Assembly (NCBI GenBank): GCA_012033205.1
Contig: JAAUSO010000034.1
Location: forward strand, 1 to 48,701
Length of the DNA stretch: 48,701 nt
Direction of reading: 5' to 3'
Source: Richelia sp. SL_2_1
GTDB lineage: Bacteria > Cyanobacteriota > Cyanobacteriia > Cyanobacteriales > Nostocaceae
Part shown: positions 38,360-46,706 of the stretch, piece by piece
Layout: each line of letters starts with the position of its first letter
Numbering within the stretch: the first letter of the stretch is position 1
Notes under the pieces: model-generated
The model's input: the letters and a program-made list of their open reading frames with translations, nothing else
What the model was told of the DNA's origin: nothing
Database searches by the model: none
Made by a program: the position numbers and the translations under genes

Positions 38360-38755
38360 TTAATTAGAAGGTAATTCTGCTTTACTGCTTGTTTCAGTAC
38401 CTTTAAGAAGATTTCTTTCTACAAAATAGTTACTGATGAAGGTATTAGCAAAAGACAGAATTATTGGTCCTATAAAGAAAGCAATAATTCCTTTAACTGC
38501 AAATCCAGGAGTTAAAACAGCCGCTAACCAGAAACAAAGTCCGTTAACTACAAGGGAAAAAGCTCCCAATGTCACCAAATTTACTGGTAATGAAAGTGTA
38601 GATATAACAGGTTTTATTGAACCATTTATTAAACCAATTACCAAACCAGCAATTAAAGCTGATGGGAAATTAGCAATGTTCACACCTGGTACTACTATAT
38701 CTACAATTAGCAAACTTAATGCTGTTGCTAAGGTGGTTAAAAATATTCCCAACAT
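38360..38755 (-). CDS. Phage-holin-4-like membrane protein (YvlD/DUF360 family)
   Basis: A 131-residue protein with four membrane helices. ATALSLLIVDIVVPGVNI, then NFPSALIAGLVIGLINGSIK and PVISTLSLPVNLVTLGAFSL are the family signature. The soluble tail after about residue 110 is charged. Despite the name, these proteins are housekeeping in most bacteria and not phage-derived; no phage genes are near. In B. subtilis YvlD belongs to the envelope-stress regulon, so a membrane-stress role is possible. It lies 150 bases upstream of the Pmp3-like gene in the same direction. Confidence 0.85.
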   Translation of the reverse strand: MLGIFLTTLATALSLLIVDIVVPGVNIANFPSALIAGLVIGLINGSIKPVISTLSLPVNLVTLGAFSLVVNGLCFWLAAVLTPGFAVKGIIAFFIGPIILSFANTFISNYFVERNLLKGTETSSKAELPSN

Positions 38756-39298
38756 AATCTCTACCTAAAAACAAAAATCGTTTTTTGAACTCTTACATAT
38801 ATGGTGAACAATTCAATTTATCCTCACCTCTCTAACAAGATAGATTTGGCTTCTGTCAAAAGATAGGGAATTGGTAATTGGTAATTGGTAATTGGTAATT
38901 AGGAATTGGGAACTAAAGAATTTTTAACTATTTTTAATTATTATTAAGTTTAAGTAAATACTGAGTGTCCTTTGTATCCACGCAAGTCTATTTAATATTA
39001 AATCTTAAGATTAGGACTTATGCAATTGTCACAATATCCGGTTGGTGCCGTACTCTCACTTTCATATGATTGGGTTAAGAATTGCTGCTGTGTACAAGCA
39101 ACGGCAATAAAGGGGGAAAAAAATCTACACCGTCTCAACCGCCTCCCCTACAAGAAAAATGTGCCGGTTGCGTAAGTCTTAAAGATAAATGAAGCCGATA
39201 CATCTATGCGAAACTACTCATTGCCCATTAAAATCAACCTTGATTGGGGTATAAACTAAAAAGCTCCAAAACAAAAACCATTAACTTAACGAATCGCT
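38756..39298. other. Gap before ftsW with repeats, no secure gene
   Basis: This 540-base gap holds one heptad array (38868-38911). A 36-codon frame near 39082-39192 reads LLLCTSNGNKGGKKSTPS and ends KCAGCVSLKDK, with lipobox-like and CxxC features, but has no proper start or signal peptide. I do not call it a gene. Confidence 0.4.
38868..38911. repeat. STRR array (AATTGGT)n
   Basis: About six units of AATTGGT or close variants lie between the divergent holin-like gene and ftsW; this is one of the few arrays not at a gene 3' end. Confidence 0.88.
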
Positions 39299-40513
39299 GT
39301 GAAATTTAAATTAAAAAATCTCATTCCATTATTCGATGAAAGCGTATCCAGTTGGGCATTAGAAGCACGTCTGTTACGCTGGTTAACGTTAATCTGGTTG
39401 TTTGTAGGTTTAGCCATGTTGTTTTCGGCTTCTTACCCAGCCGCTGACATGAAGTACGGTGATGGGCTTTACTTTTTTAAACGTCAACTGATAACTGTAT
39501 TCTTAGGCTTAATACTCTTTAACATCATTGTTAATTTACCATTCCGCAAAATCATCGGGGTATCCCATTGGTTGTTAATATTGTTTTTGGGATTCATTTT
39601 CATAACTTTAGTTCCAGGTTTGGGAACCAGGGGAGTTTACGGTACAAGTCGTTGGTTATCCATTGGAGGATTTCCCATACAACCTTCAGAATTGATTAAA
39701 CCCTTTTTAGTATTACAAAGTGCGCGAGTATTTGGACATTGGGAAAAACTCAGTTGGGGAATTCGTATCGCTTGGTTAGTGGTTTTTGGTTTCGTATTAT
39801 TAGGAATTCTGGCACAACCCAACTTGAGTACCACCGCCCTTTGTGGTATGACTATTTGGTTAATTGCACTTGCTAGTGGTTTACCTTACACATATTTGGG
39901 AGGAACTGCTGCTGCTGGGATAGTATTAGCGCTGTTGAGTGTTACGATTAATAAATATCAACTCTTGCGTATTACCTCTTTTTTGAATCCATGGGCTAAG
40001 GATAAAGCTCAAACTACAGGTTATCAATTAGTTCAAAGTTTATTAGCAGTAGGTTCTGGTAATATTTGGGGTTCAGGATTTACATTTTCTCAACAAAAGC
40101 TTGGTTGGTTACCAATTCAAGATAGCGACTTTATTTTTGCCGTATTTGCTGAAGAATTCGGCTTTGTTGGTAGTGTGACGCTATTAGTAATGTTAGCTGT
40201 ATTTGCAACTTTAGGATTAATGGTAGCTCTCAAAGCTAAAAATAGCATATACAGATTATCAGCAATTGGTATTACAACTTTACTTACAGGACAATCATTT
40301 ATAAATATCGGTGTTGCCACTGGAGTATTACCCACGACTGGTTTACCTTTACCATTTTTTAGTTACGGTGGAAGTTCGATAATTGCTACATTAGTTGCTA
40401 CAGCTTTATTAATTCGAGTTGCTAGAGAAAGTAACGAAGCTGAAGTAGTTCCATTACGAAGACAGCCTACAAAAACTCGACGTGAATCTCGGTTTTTACA
40501 TAGAAATAAATAA
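39299..40513 (+). CDS. ftsW: FtsW/RodA-family peptidoglycan glycosyltransferase
   Basis: A 404-residue SEDS-family polymerase with about ten helices. Signature regions are YGTSRWLSIGGFPIQPSELI (about 115-134), LLAVGSGNIWGSGF near 250, and TGLPLPFFSYGGSS near 350. It polymerises lipid II into glycan strands at the septum (FtsW) or side wall (RodA); the short basic tail and my memory of cyanobacterial proteins favour FtsW. It starts at a GTG with no strong ribosome site. ccdA and ccs1 follow downstream with a transporter between. Confidence 0.88.
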   Translation: MKFKLKNLIPLFDESVSSWALEARLLRWLTLIWLFVGLAMLFSASYPAADMKYGDGLYFFKRQLITVFLGLILFNIIVNLPFRKIIGVSHWLLILFLGFIFITLVPGLGTRGVYGTSRWLSIGGFPIQPSELIKPFLVLQSARVFGHWEKLSWGIRIAWLVVFGFVLLGILAQPNLSTTALCGMTIWLIALASGLPYTYLGGTAAAGIVLALLSVTINKYQLLRITSFLNPWAKDKAQTTGYQLVQSLLAVGSGNIWGSGFTFSQQKLGWLPIQDSDFIFAVFAEEFGFVGSVTLLVMLAVFATLGLMVALKAKNSIYRLSAIGITTLLTGQSFINIGVATGVLPTTGLPLPFFSYGGSSIIATLVATALLIRVARESNEAEVVPLRRQPTKTRRESRFLHRNK

Positions 40514-40560
40514 ATAAATTTTAGTAGTAAAATTTAACTTTCTTGAATTATTATCAAGAA

Positions 40561-40620
40561 GGGTAATTGCTAATTGCTAATTGCTAATTGGTAACTGTTC
40601 CTTGATAACTGATAACTGAT
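40561..40620. repeat. STRR arrays directly before a start codon
   Basis: AATTGCT units, then ATAACTG units, run without a gap up to the ATG of the transporter gene at 40621. No purine-rich ribosome site remains. Confidence 0.92.
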
Positions 40621-41493
40621 ATGTCTTGGTTTTTCTTCGCAATTTCCACAGCTTTTCTAGAGTCAGTCAGAGATATTTTCAATAAAAAGACAATTCTTAA
40701 AGTTGACGAATATGTTATTACTTTTTCTTTAAACTTATTAACTGCATTATTTTCTTTACCACTATTATTATTTAACGATATTCCAATTTTAGCAAATAAT
40801 TTTTGGTATGCTGTAATTGCCATCGGGTTTTTAAATACCATCGCATTCTTGCTTTTTTTCAAAGCCATCAAAGCTTCTGATTTATCAATAGTTGCTCCCA
40901 TAACTACATTTAGTCCACTGTTACTTTTAATTACATCTCCATTTCTTGTCGGTGAATTTCCCAACCCTATCGGCATTTTGGGAATATTTATTATTGTAAT
41001 TGGAGCTTATGTATTAAAATTTCAAGATAAAAGTAGAGGATATCTAGTTCCTTTTAAATCATTATTCAAAGAAACTGGTTCAAGATTAATGTTTTTGGTG
41101 GTATTAGTTTGGAGTATTACCGCCAATGTTGATAAAATCGGCGTAGAAAATTCCTCTCCGATTATTTGGACAATTGCCGGACATTTGAGTGTAGCTGTAT
41201 TTAGCTTACCAATACTATTTCTTAAATCTAAACCGAATATCCAAAATATTACATCTAATGGTCGAAATTTAATTTTAATTGGTTTAATCAATACGGGAGC
41301 AATATTATGTCAAATGACTGCCTTAAAACTGACTCTTGTATCTTATGTAATTGCAGTCAAACGTACCAGCGCTTTATTTAACGTATTATGGGGTTGGTTA
41401 ATTTTTAAAGAAGTTGGCATTAAGGAAAGAATCGCTGGTTCAATTATTATGATTATTGGAGTTGTTGTTATAACCTTATCGAAAATCAGTTGA
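40621..41493 (+). CDS. EamA-family (DMT) transporter
   Basis: A 290-residue transporter with ten predicted helices in two EamA halves (about 2-132 and 148-288). LLFFKAIKASDLSIVAPITT (about 79-98) and LKLTLVSYVIAVKRTSALF (about 237-255) are the matching helix pairs. DMT carriers export amino acids, nucleotide sugars or other small metabolites; the substrate is unknown. Both ends are repeat-derived: a heptad array abuts the ATG and the last codons (AAA ATC AGT, then TGA) merge into a TTGACAG array. Translation initiation may therefore rely on upstream coupling or leaderless-type starts. Confidence 0.9.
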   Translation: MSWFFFAISTAFLESVRDIFNKKTILKVDEYVITFSLNLLTALFSLPLLLFNDIPILANNFWYAVIAIGFLNTIAFLLFFKAIKASDLSIVAPITTFSPLLLLITSPFLVGEFPNPIGILGIFIIVIGAYVLKFQDKSRGYLVPFKSLFKETGSRLMFLVVLVWSITANVDKIGVENSSPIIWTIAGHLSVAVFSLPILFLKSKPNIQNITSNGRNLILIGLINTGAILCQMTALKLTLVSYVIAVKRTSALFNVLWGWLIFKEVGIKERIAGSIIMIIGVVVITLSKIS

Positions 41494-41592
41494 CAGTGGA
41501 CAGTTGATGGTGGATGGTGGATGGTTGATAACTGATAACTGATAACTGATAATTGATAACTGATAATTGATAACTGATAACTGATAACTGTT
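41487..41592. repeat. STRR arrays at the transporter 3' end
   Basis: CAGTTGA/CAGTGGA units supply the TGA stop, followed by GGTGGAT units and about ten ATAACTG/ATAATTG units. Confidence 0.94.
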
Positions 41593-41648
41593 GTTGCGTT
41601 AAAATTGAAGCAGTGTAAGCATTTTCCGTCTTATCTTTTATCTAACTC

Positions 41649-42389
41649 ATGCTCGAAACCCTGGAAACTCAACTTTATCAACTCGAACAATTTGCCAATA
41701 CCCTTGTTTCTAACCAGTTAACTCACCTCAGTTTAATAAGCATCGGCATAATTTTTTTGGCTGGATTGCTGACTAGTCTTACTCCTTGTATGCTTTCCAT
41801 GCTACCCATTACTATTGGTTATATTGGCGGTTATGAAGCCAAAAGTCGTATCCAAGCTGCTGCACAATCTACTTGGTTTGCGGCGGGATTAGCAACTACT
41901 TTAGCAGCGCTTGGTATTTTAGCAGCAGTGGTAGGAAAAGTTTACGGTCAAATTGGTATAGGTTTACCGATTATTGTCAGCATCATCGCAATTTTGATGG
42001 GATTAAATCTACTCGAAGCTTTACCATTACAACTTCCTTCTTGGGGTAGCACAGAATGGATTTCCCAAGAACTACCCCAAGGTGTGAGAGCATATTGTAT
42101 AGGTTTAAGTTTCGGTTTGGTAGCTTCTCCTTGCAGTACTCCTGTTTTAGCAAGTTTACTGGGATGGGTAGCCAATACCAAAGATTTAATATTAGGTGCT
42201 GCTTTGCTGCTTTCCTACACCGCTGGTTACGTTACACCATTAATTTTAGCCGGTACCTTTACTGCTTCAATTAAAAAAATAATCTCAATACGGCGGTTTT
42301 CTGGCTGGGTTAATCCCCTCAGCGGTGCTTTATTAGTCGGATTTGGCGTATTTTCATTGATTTCTCGGATTCCCTTGGCAAACTTCTAA
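41649..42389 (+). CDS. ccdA: Cytochrome c biogenesis protein CcdA
   Basis: A 246-residue membrane protein with six helices. The redox-active cysteines lie in SLTPCMLSMLPITIGYIGGY (about 46-65) and VASPCSTPVLASLL (about 158-171), each in a Pro-Cys pair typical of CcdA/DsbD. It moves electrons from cytosolic thioredoxin across the membrane to keep apocytochrome cysteines reduced. The gene directly upstream of ccs1 gives the paired system II machinery. The first about 30 residues are hydrophilic; the start has no clear ribosome site, so a slightly later start is possible. Confidence 0.93.
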   Translation: MLETLETQLYQLEQFANTLVSNQLTHLSLISIGIIFLAGLLTSLTPCMLSMLPITIGYIGGYEAKSRIQAAAQSTWFAAGLATTLAALGILAAVVGKVYGQIGIGLPIIVSIIAILMGLNLLEALPLQLPSWGSTEWISQELPQGVRAYCIGLSFGLVASPCSTPVLASLLGWVANTKDLILGAALLLSYTAGYVTPLILAGTFTASIKKIISIRRFSGWVNPLSGALLVGFGVFSLISRIPLANF

Positions 42390-42524
42390 CAAATTACTCA
42401 AAATAAGTTGGATATCAATCCGAGAATTAATCGTAGATACAAAAATACAAAGTTGTATGATTATTTCAAACCCTTACCTTGAGGCATGGGGTTAATCCAA
42501 AATCTAAAATCCATGATTCGTAGC

Positions 42525-42539
42525 GTGTCCTACGGACAC
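42525..42539. promoter_or_regulatory. Hairpin just upstream of ccs1
   Basis: GTGTCC-TAC-GGACAC is a perfect hairpin ending 13 bases before the ccs1 start, so on the mRNA it could mask the initiation region. Similar GTGTCC palindromes are frequent in cyanobacterial intergenic DNA. Confidence 0.5.
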
Positions 42540-42552
42540 AATTTAAAATCGA

Positions 42553-43956
42553 ATGACTTTAGAAAAATCATCAAAAACACCATTTACTGCATTTACGGGT
42601 TTTATCCGTAAAGAATTTCTACCCGTACTCACAGATTTAAGGTTAGCGATAATTCTGCTATTGGCGATCGCCATATTTAGCATTGCTGGTACAATTATTG
42701 AACAAGGACAATCAATCGCTTTTTATCAAGAAAATTATCCGGAAAGTCCGGCTTTATTCGGCTTTCTTACCTGGAAGGTTGTAATAATTCTAGGTTTAGA
42801 CCATGTTTATCGTACTTGGTGGTTTTTAGCTTTACTAATATTTTTCGGAACTAGTTTAATTGCTTGTACCTTCACCCGACAACTTCCAGCACTCAAAGCT
42901 GCACGTCGTTGGAAATTCTATGAAAAACCCCAGCGATTTCAAAAATTAGCCTTGAGTGCAGAATTTGATGTTCAAGCAGACAATTTTACTTCTATTGAAA
43001 ATCTTAGCCAAATTCTCCAACAGCGTCGTTACAAAGTTTTTCAAGAAGATACCAACAAACTCTACGCTCGTAAAGGAATTATTGGTAGAATTGGTCCGAT
43101 AATAGTTCACATCGGTATCGTAGTTATTTTACTTGGCTCAATCTTGGGCGCAATGACGGGATTTACGGCTCAAGAAATGGTTCCCAGCGGTGAAACATTC
43201 CAAATTAAGAATATCATAGATGCTGGACCATGGGCAGCACCACAAGTTACCCAAAATTGGGCTGTAAAAGTAAATCGCTTCTGGATTGACTACACATCAA
43301 GTGGGGATATCGACCAATTTTACTCGGATATGTCGGTATTAGATAAGCAAGGGAAAGAAATTGATCAAGATACCATTTACGTTAATCATCCCTTACGACA
43401 CAAAGGAGTTACCCTTTATCAAACAGATTGGGGAATTGCAGCAGTAAAAGTTCGAGTCAACAAAAGCCCGATTTTTAAACTACCCATGGCTCAACTTGAC
43501 ACGAAGGGAAAAGGACGACTTTGGGGAACTTGGATTCCCACCAAACCAGATTTAAGTGAAGGAGTTTCTTTACTCGCTAAAGACCTACAAGGAACCGTAA
43601 TCATTTACGATACTCAAGGTAAATTAGTAAATACTGTCCGCGAAGGAATGTCCGCTGAAGTAAATGGTGTTACCTTAAAGATTCTAGAAGTAGTTGGTTC
43701 TACGGGGTTGCAAATAAAAGCAGACCCAGGTATACCAGTAGTTTACACAGGTTTTGCCATATTAATGATAGCAGTAGTCATGAGTTACTTTTCTCACTCA
43801 CAGGTATGGGTATTGCAAAAAGAAGGTAATTTGTATATTGGTGGTAAAACCAATCGCGCTCAAGTTGCTTTTGAAGGAGAAATGTTAGAGATATTTGAGC
43901 AGATAAATTCTCAATCGACGGGTGAATCTACAAAGTCTTTGGTTTCGAGTTTATAA
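42553..43956 (+). CDS. ccs1: Cytochrome c synthase component Ccs1/ResB
   Basis: A 467-residue protein of the ResB/Ccs1 family. Three N-terminal helices (about 30-48, 70-88 and 92-112) and the last helix (near 400-420, [20 protein letters not shown]) bracket a large lumenal domain. [20 protein letters not shown] (about 178-197) carries a His conserved for haem handling, and [11 protein letters not shown] and [16 protein letters not shown] lie in the domain. With CcsA it attaches haem to c-type cytochromes in the lumen. ccdA lies 163 bases upstream. The first ATG is used. Confidence 0.93.
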   Translation: MTLEKSSKTPFTAFTGFIRKEFLPVLTDLRLAIILLLAIAIFSIAGTIIEQGQSIAFYQENYPESPALFGFLTWKVVIILGLDHVYRTWWFLALLIFFGTSLIACTFTRQLPALKAARRWKFYEKPQRFQKLALSAEFDVQADNFTSIENLSQILQQRRYKVFQEDTNKLYARKGIIGRIGPIIVHIGIVVILLGSILGAMTGFTAQEMVPSGETFQIKNIIDAGPWAAPQVTQNWAVKVNRFWIDYTSSGDIDQFYSDMSVLDKQGKEIDQDTIYVNHPLRHKGVTLYQTDWGIAAVKVRVNKSPIFKLPMAQLDTKGKGRLWGTWIPTKPDLSEGVSLLAKDLQGTVIIYDTQGKLVNTVREGMSAEVNGVTLKILEVVGSTGLQIKADPGIPVVYTGFAILMIAVVMSYFSHSQVWVLQKEGNLYIGGKTNRAQVAFEGEMLEIFEQINSQSTGESTKSLVSSL

Positions 43957-43985
43957 GTTAACGTGAGTACCCCCGAAGGTTGCGT

Positions 43986-44049
43986 AGAAGTCGGTTTTTT
44001 ACGATCAATATTCGTAATACCAGAAAACAGCAATAAAAACCCGACTTCT
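43986..44049. repeat. Family A inverted repeat, copy 4
   Basis: AGAAGTCGGTTTTTT pairs with AAAAACCCGACTTCT across about 34 bases, about 30 bases after the ccs1 stop. It could protect the mRNA 3' end; the loop differs from copies 2 and 3. Confidence 0.85.
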
Positions 44050-44119
44050 TACCCCTCCCCGAAAAATTTATTATTTTATTAAACACAATGAAATGTTGTT
44101 TTACCGAAAAATTCTTGAT

Positions 44120-44204
44120 ACAACCTTTAACCTATAACCTTTAACCTATAACCTTTAACCTATAACCTTTAACCTATAACCTATAACCTTTAACCTATAA
44201 CCTT
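44120..44204. repeat. STRR array (ACCTTTA/ACCTATA)n at the queF 3' end
   Basis: About twelve units alternate between ACCTTTA and ACCTATA, a regular higher-order pattern, and end five bases from the queF stop. Confidence 0.94.
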
Positions 44205-44208
44205 TGAA

Positions 44209-44595
44209 TTATTTCTGATGATTCACCTCAATTACTGTATGTACATTACCCCGTGGTGTAAAGTCAGCTTTCACGGTAATTTCTAAAGGGTCGCAGGCTG
44301 CCACAATATCATCTAAAATTTGATTGGCTGATTCTTCATGGGAAATATATCTATCCCTATAACTATTGATATAAAGCTTTATTGCCTTTAACTCTACAAC
44401 CTTCTCATCGGGAACGTAAGTTACATAAATCGTGGCAAAGTCGGGATAACCAGAAAACGGACACTTACAGGTAAATTCTGGCAAAGTAATATTGATGTTA
44501 TACCTTCTTCCTATACGCGGATTAGGAAAAGTAATTAACTTTCCTTCTGTAATCTCGCGCTCGCCATATTTTACTTCAGTATTATTGTTAGTCAT
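44209..44595 (-). CDS. queF: NADPH-dependent preQ0 reductase QueF
   Basis: A 128-residue, single-domain (type I) QueF. CPFSGYPDFATIYV (45-58) holds the catalytic Cys45 and Asp52; ELKAIKLYINSYRD (about 73-86) and NQILDDIVAACDP follow the family pattern. It reduces 7-cyano-7-deazaguanine to preQ1, the precursor of queuosine in tRNA. A RGNVHTVIEVNH end is normal. No preQ1 riboswitch was recognised in the upstream 120 bases, which instead hold an AAAATCT array and AT-rich DNA. No other queuosine genes are in the window. Confidence 0.95.
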   Translation of the reverse strand: MTNNNTEVKYGEREITEGKLITFPNPRIGRRYNINITLPEFTCKCPFSGYPDFATIYVTYVPDEKVVELKAIKLYINSYRDRYISHEESANQILDDIVAACDPLEITVKADFTPRGNVHTVIEVNHQK

Positions 44596-44677
44596 TTATG
44601 ATTAATAATAATTAACAAATTAATTCACAACAAGCAATAGGTAGAAAATCACAAATTCCTGTTATTAAAAGATTTTA

Positions 44678-44714
44678 ATCCAAAATCTAAAATCTAAAAT
44701 CTAAAATCTAAAAT
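44678..44714. repeat. STRR array (AAAATCT)n
   Basis: Five AAAATCT units or variants abut the stop of the Cys-rich protein gene at 44715. Confidence 0.92.
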
Positions 44715-45116
44715 TTATGATTCTTCTTCCCAATCAGGACAACTTTCATCTTCCCATCCATGAGGATGTATCCCGCAAACTAATAAATTACCGTTGTAAA
44801 CTTGTCCGTGGTAGTTACGACAACCGATGCAAGCAGGATTTGTTTGTGCTGTTGGTTCAACAGGATAAGGAAAATGACTATTTAAATCATCTCCCAAAAC
44901 ATCCTCAAAATCCCAGTAAACTTCCAAAAATGGTTCAGCTAAATCTTGCAAATACTGATCAACTTCAGAAAGTAACGTACTTTGAACTTGTTCGCTAATT
45001 TCTTCAGTCAGTTCTATAAAAGTATCTACTACTTCTGTCATACCGATAAAAAAGCGTTCTACTTCTTCTGATACTGATTTGATTGCGTCCGAAAAATCTT
45101 TTTGCCACTCATCCAT
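44715..45116 (-). CDS. Cysteine-rich C-terminal domain protein
   Basis: A 133-residue protein. Residues 1 to about 85 are acidic and helical. The C-terminal part has CIGCRNYHGQVYNGNLLVCG, then IHPHGWEDESCPDWE. Four Cys and two or three His in CxxC-X16-C-X4-H-X6-C-like spacing suggest a small metal- or disulfide-stabilised domain, which I recall at the ends of cyanobacterial proteins without known function. No signal peptide. A gene of unknown function 120 bases upstream of queF in the same direction. Confidence 0.75.
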   Translation of the reverse strand: MDEWQKDFSDAIKSVSEEVERFFIGMTEVVDTFIELTEEISEQVQSTLLSEVDQYLQDLAEPFLEVYWDFEDVLGDDLNSHFPYPVEPTAQTNPACIGCRNYHGQVYNGNLLVCGIHPHGWEDESCPDWEEES

Positions 45117-45352
45117 AAAAAATAGTCCTCACTTTCTCAATAATAGGACATTTATTTCAACGCTTTGACTGCGTATTCCGGAGGGTGGCAATTAACCATC
45201 GCAACAATTTAGCTTTACAGTAATAATTTTAGTGAATACTTGATGCTAAATGGTTTCAAACACTAAAAGTACACCCCTTTAAGATATTTGATAAAAATCA
45301 TCTGGGAATATCTCTTAACAACTTCTAGGCATTACCTCGAAAGACTCGTTAA

Positions 45353-45732
45353 CTATTGATCGCGCTGTAAACGACGCAATTCTTCTTGCATTCGTCTAAC
45401 TTGGTCACGTAATTGATCAACATCTTCAGGTGAAGAATCTTTAGAAGTTGGTTGCTCATCATCGCTTAAAATTTCTATGCGACGGGGTTCTGTCCGCACT
45501 GTGGCTTCACCGCTGGCATTGCTCGCTTGGGATTGGGCTTGATTCATCATATCTTCCACAAACCGACGGGCTTCATCAGTTGTCATTTCGCCCTTTGCGA
45601 CCATTTCATCTGCCAGTTTTTGGACTTGCGATCGCAATTCGGATAAAGTTCCACCTGCTCTTTCGCTAGCGTAAGAAGCTAACCCAACACCGAGGTAAAA
45701 AGCTTTTTTACAATATCTCCAAAGCCAGGCAT
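45353..45732 (-). pseudogene. Phasin-like protein, split by one frameshift near the start
   Basis: From an ATG at 45732 the frame reads MPGFGDIVKK. If one base is added to the T6 run at 45704-45709 (A6 on the coding strand), it continues AFYLGVGLASYASERAGGTL and on to the end. The joined protein, about 127 residues, matches the N-terminus I remember for cyanobacterial phasin-family proteins. The rest contains helix ELRSQVQKLADEMVAKGEM, an acidic linker and a coiled-coil end (VRRMQEELRRLQRD). Without the correction the frame would have to start at 45790, inside the SRP RNA, which is implausible. AGGAG lies about 12 bases before the ATG at 45732. Phasin-like proteins bind polymer granules or membranes; here the role is unknown. 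Confidence 0.7.
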
Positions 45733-45761
45733 TACGCGGGGATACTCCTAAAAACAGGGCA

Positions 45762-45855
45762 GACCCGGAGACTACGCCTACTGTAAGCATCCCGTATTGC
45801 TGCTACCTTCCGGTCCTGACAAGGTTTGGGCGTTGCAGTTGCATAGATCCGAGTC
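45762..45855 (-). ncRNA. ffs: Small signal recognition particle RNA (4.5S type)
   Basis: On the minus strand the sequence contains TCAGGACCGGAAGGTAGCAG, the conserved domain IV core that binds Ffh. The ends pair: GACTCGGA at the 5' side with TCCGGGTC at the 3' side, eight consecutive pairs including one G-U, so a hairpin of about 94 bases results. This matches the bacterial small SRP RNA, which together with Ffh directs membrane proteins to the translocon. The exact ends may differ by a few bases. It lies about 30 bases upstream of the corrected start of the phasin-like gene. Confidence 0.93.
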
Positions 45856-45912
45856 CATTCATAGGATAGCACTAAATTATTTAAATGCGTAATGGGGAAT
45901 TAGAATTTTTAA

Positions 45913-46179
45913 CTATTCAACCACAATTCGCCATTCATATAACTTATAGTTCACACACCCATTTTCAACCAAAGGATCGCGATCGACAATAGCTTGTGCT
46001 TCATCCATAGAAGCGGCTTCAAACAGCAACATTCCGCCACCGAATTGCGACCAATAACCTGTTTTTGCTTGATGTCCTTTATTTTTCAACTCTTTCACAT
46101 AAGCTTTATGAGCGGGGACATATTGATCAAATATAGATTTATCGACTTTACCTTCTTCTATCTTTACAAACCACGGCAT
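45913..46179 (-). CDS. YciI-family protein
   Basis: An 88-residue ferredoxin-like fold protein. PAHKAYVKEL with His24 is the conserved active-site helix; YWSQFGGGMLLFEAASMDEA and VDRDPLVENGCVNYKLYEWR complete the family pattern. YciI proteins are small dimeric proteins, some with dehydrochlorinase-like activity; most have no proven reaction. AAATAGAAATAA precedes the ATG without a strong ribosome site. Confidence 0.9.
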   Translation of the reverse strand: MPWFVKIEEGKVDKSIFDQYVPAHKAYVKELKNKGHQAKTGYWSQFGGGMLLFEAASMDEAQAIVDRDPLVENGCVNYKLYEWRIVVE

Positions 46180-46706
46180 TTATTTCTATTTCCTCCTATC
46201 TCTAATTTGATTATTGGATTTTAAGCAGGGAGATTCAGCTAGATTTCAATTTCCTACAGCAATTAAATACTTTCATTAGCTGATATCAATTATATTCTGG
46301 GGTTTTGCTGCATTAAACCCAATTCCTGTGCTGTTTGTTGCCATTTTTACTAGCCACGTTTATATAACACCAGCTTTTTCTCAATAAAAATACGGACTTA
46401 TGTTTTTTCTCGTGACATTAAATACTTTTATCTATTGTTAATTCCACAATCTATTTATATCTTGAATTTTTGATCAATCTCGTTTTTAAATAAAATAAAC
46501 TTATATACGTCTAAATACTGCTTTTGCAATTATAAAACTGTAAAAAATAATTGTTTGGCTTAACAAAAATCAAAATTTATATACTCAAATACATCTTTTT
46601 GCAGAATTTTGTTATAAAAATATACAAAACTCGCTTATTTTAAGAACAATTTCATGATTATTGAGAATAAAATCATTTATATAACGAAATTACGTTGTTT
46701 GTTGGA
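46180..46706. other. AT-rich gap, no gene recognised
   Basis: About 530 bases between the YciI gene start and the candidate CRP site. No coding frame or RNA was recognised. One CRP half-site (CGTGA near 46411) is the only motif noticed. Confidence 0.5.

Noticed and set aside
38360-38755. Holin-like protein taken as a sign of a prophage
   Set aside because: No other phage gene nearby; the family is a common chromosomal membrane protein despite its name.
39019-39192. Short frames before ftsW, one with LLLC and CxxC motifs
   Set aside because: No proper start, signal peptide or ribosome site; joining the frames needs a deletion, unlike the one-base additions seen elsewhere. Kept only as a remark on the gap.
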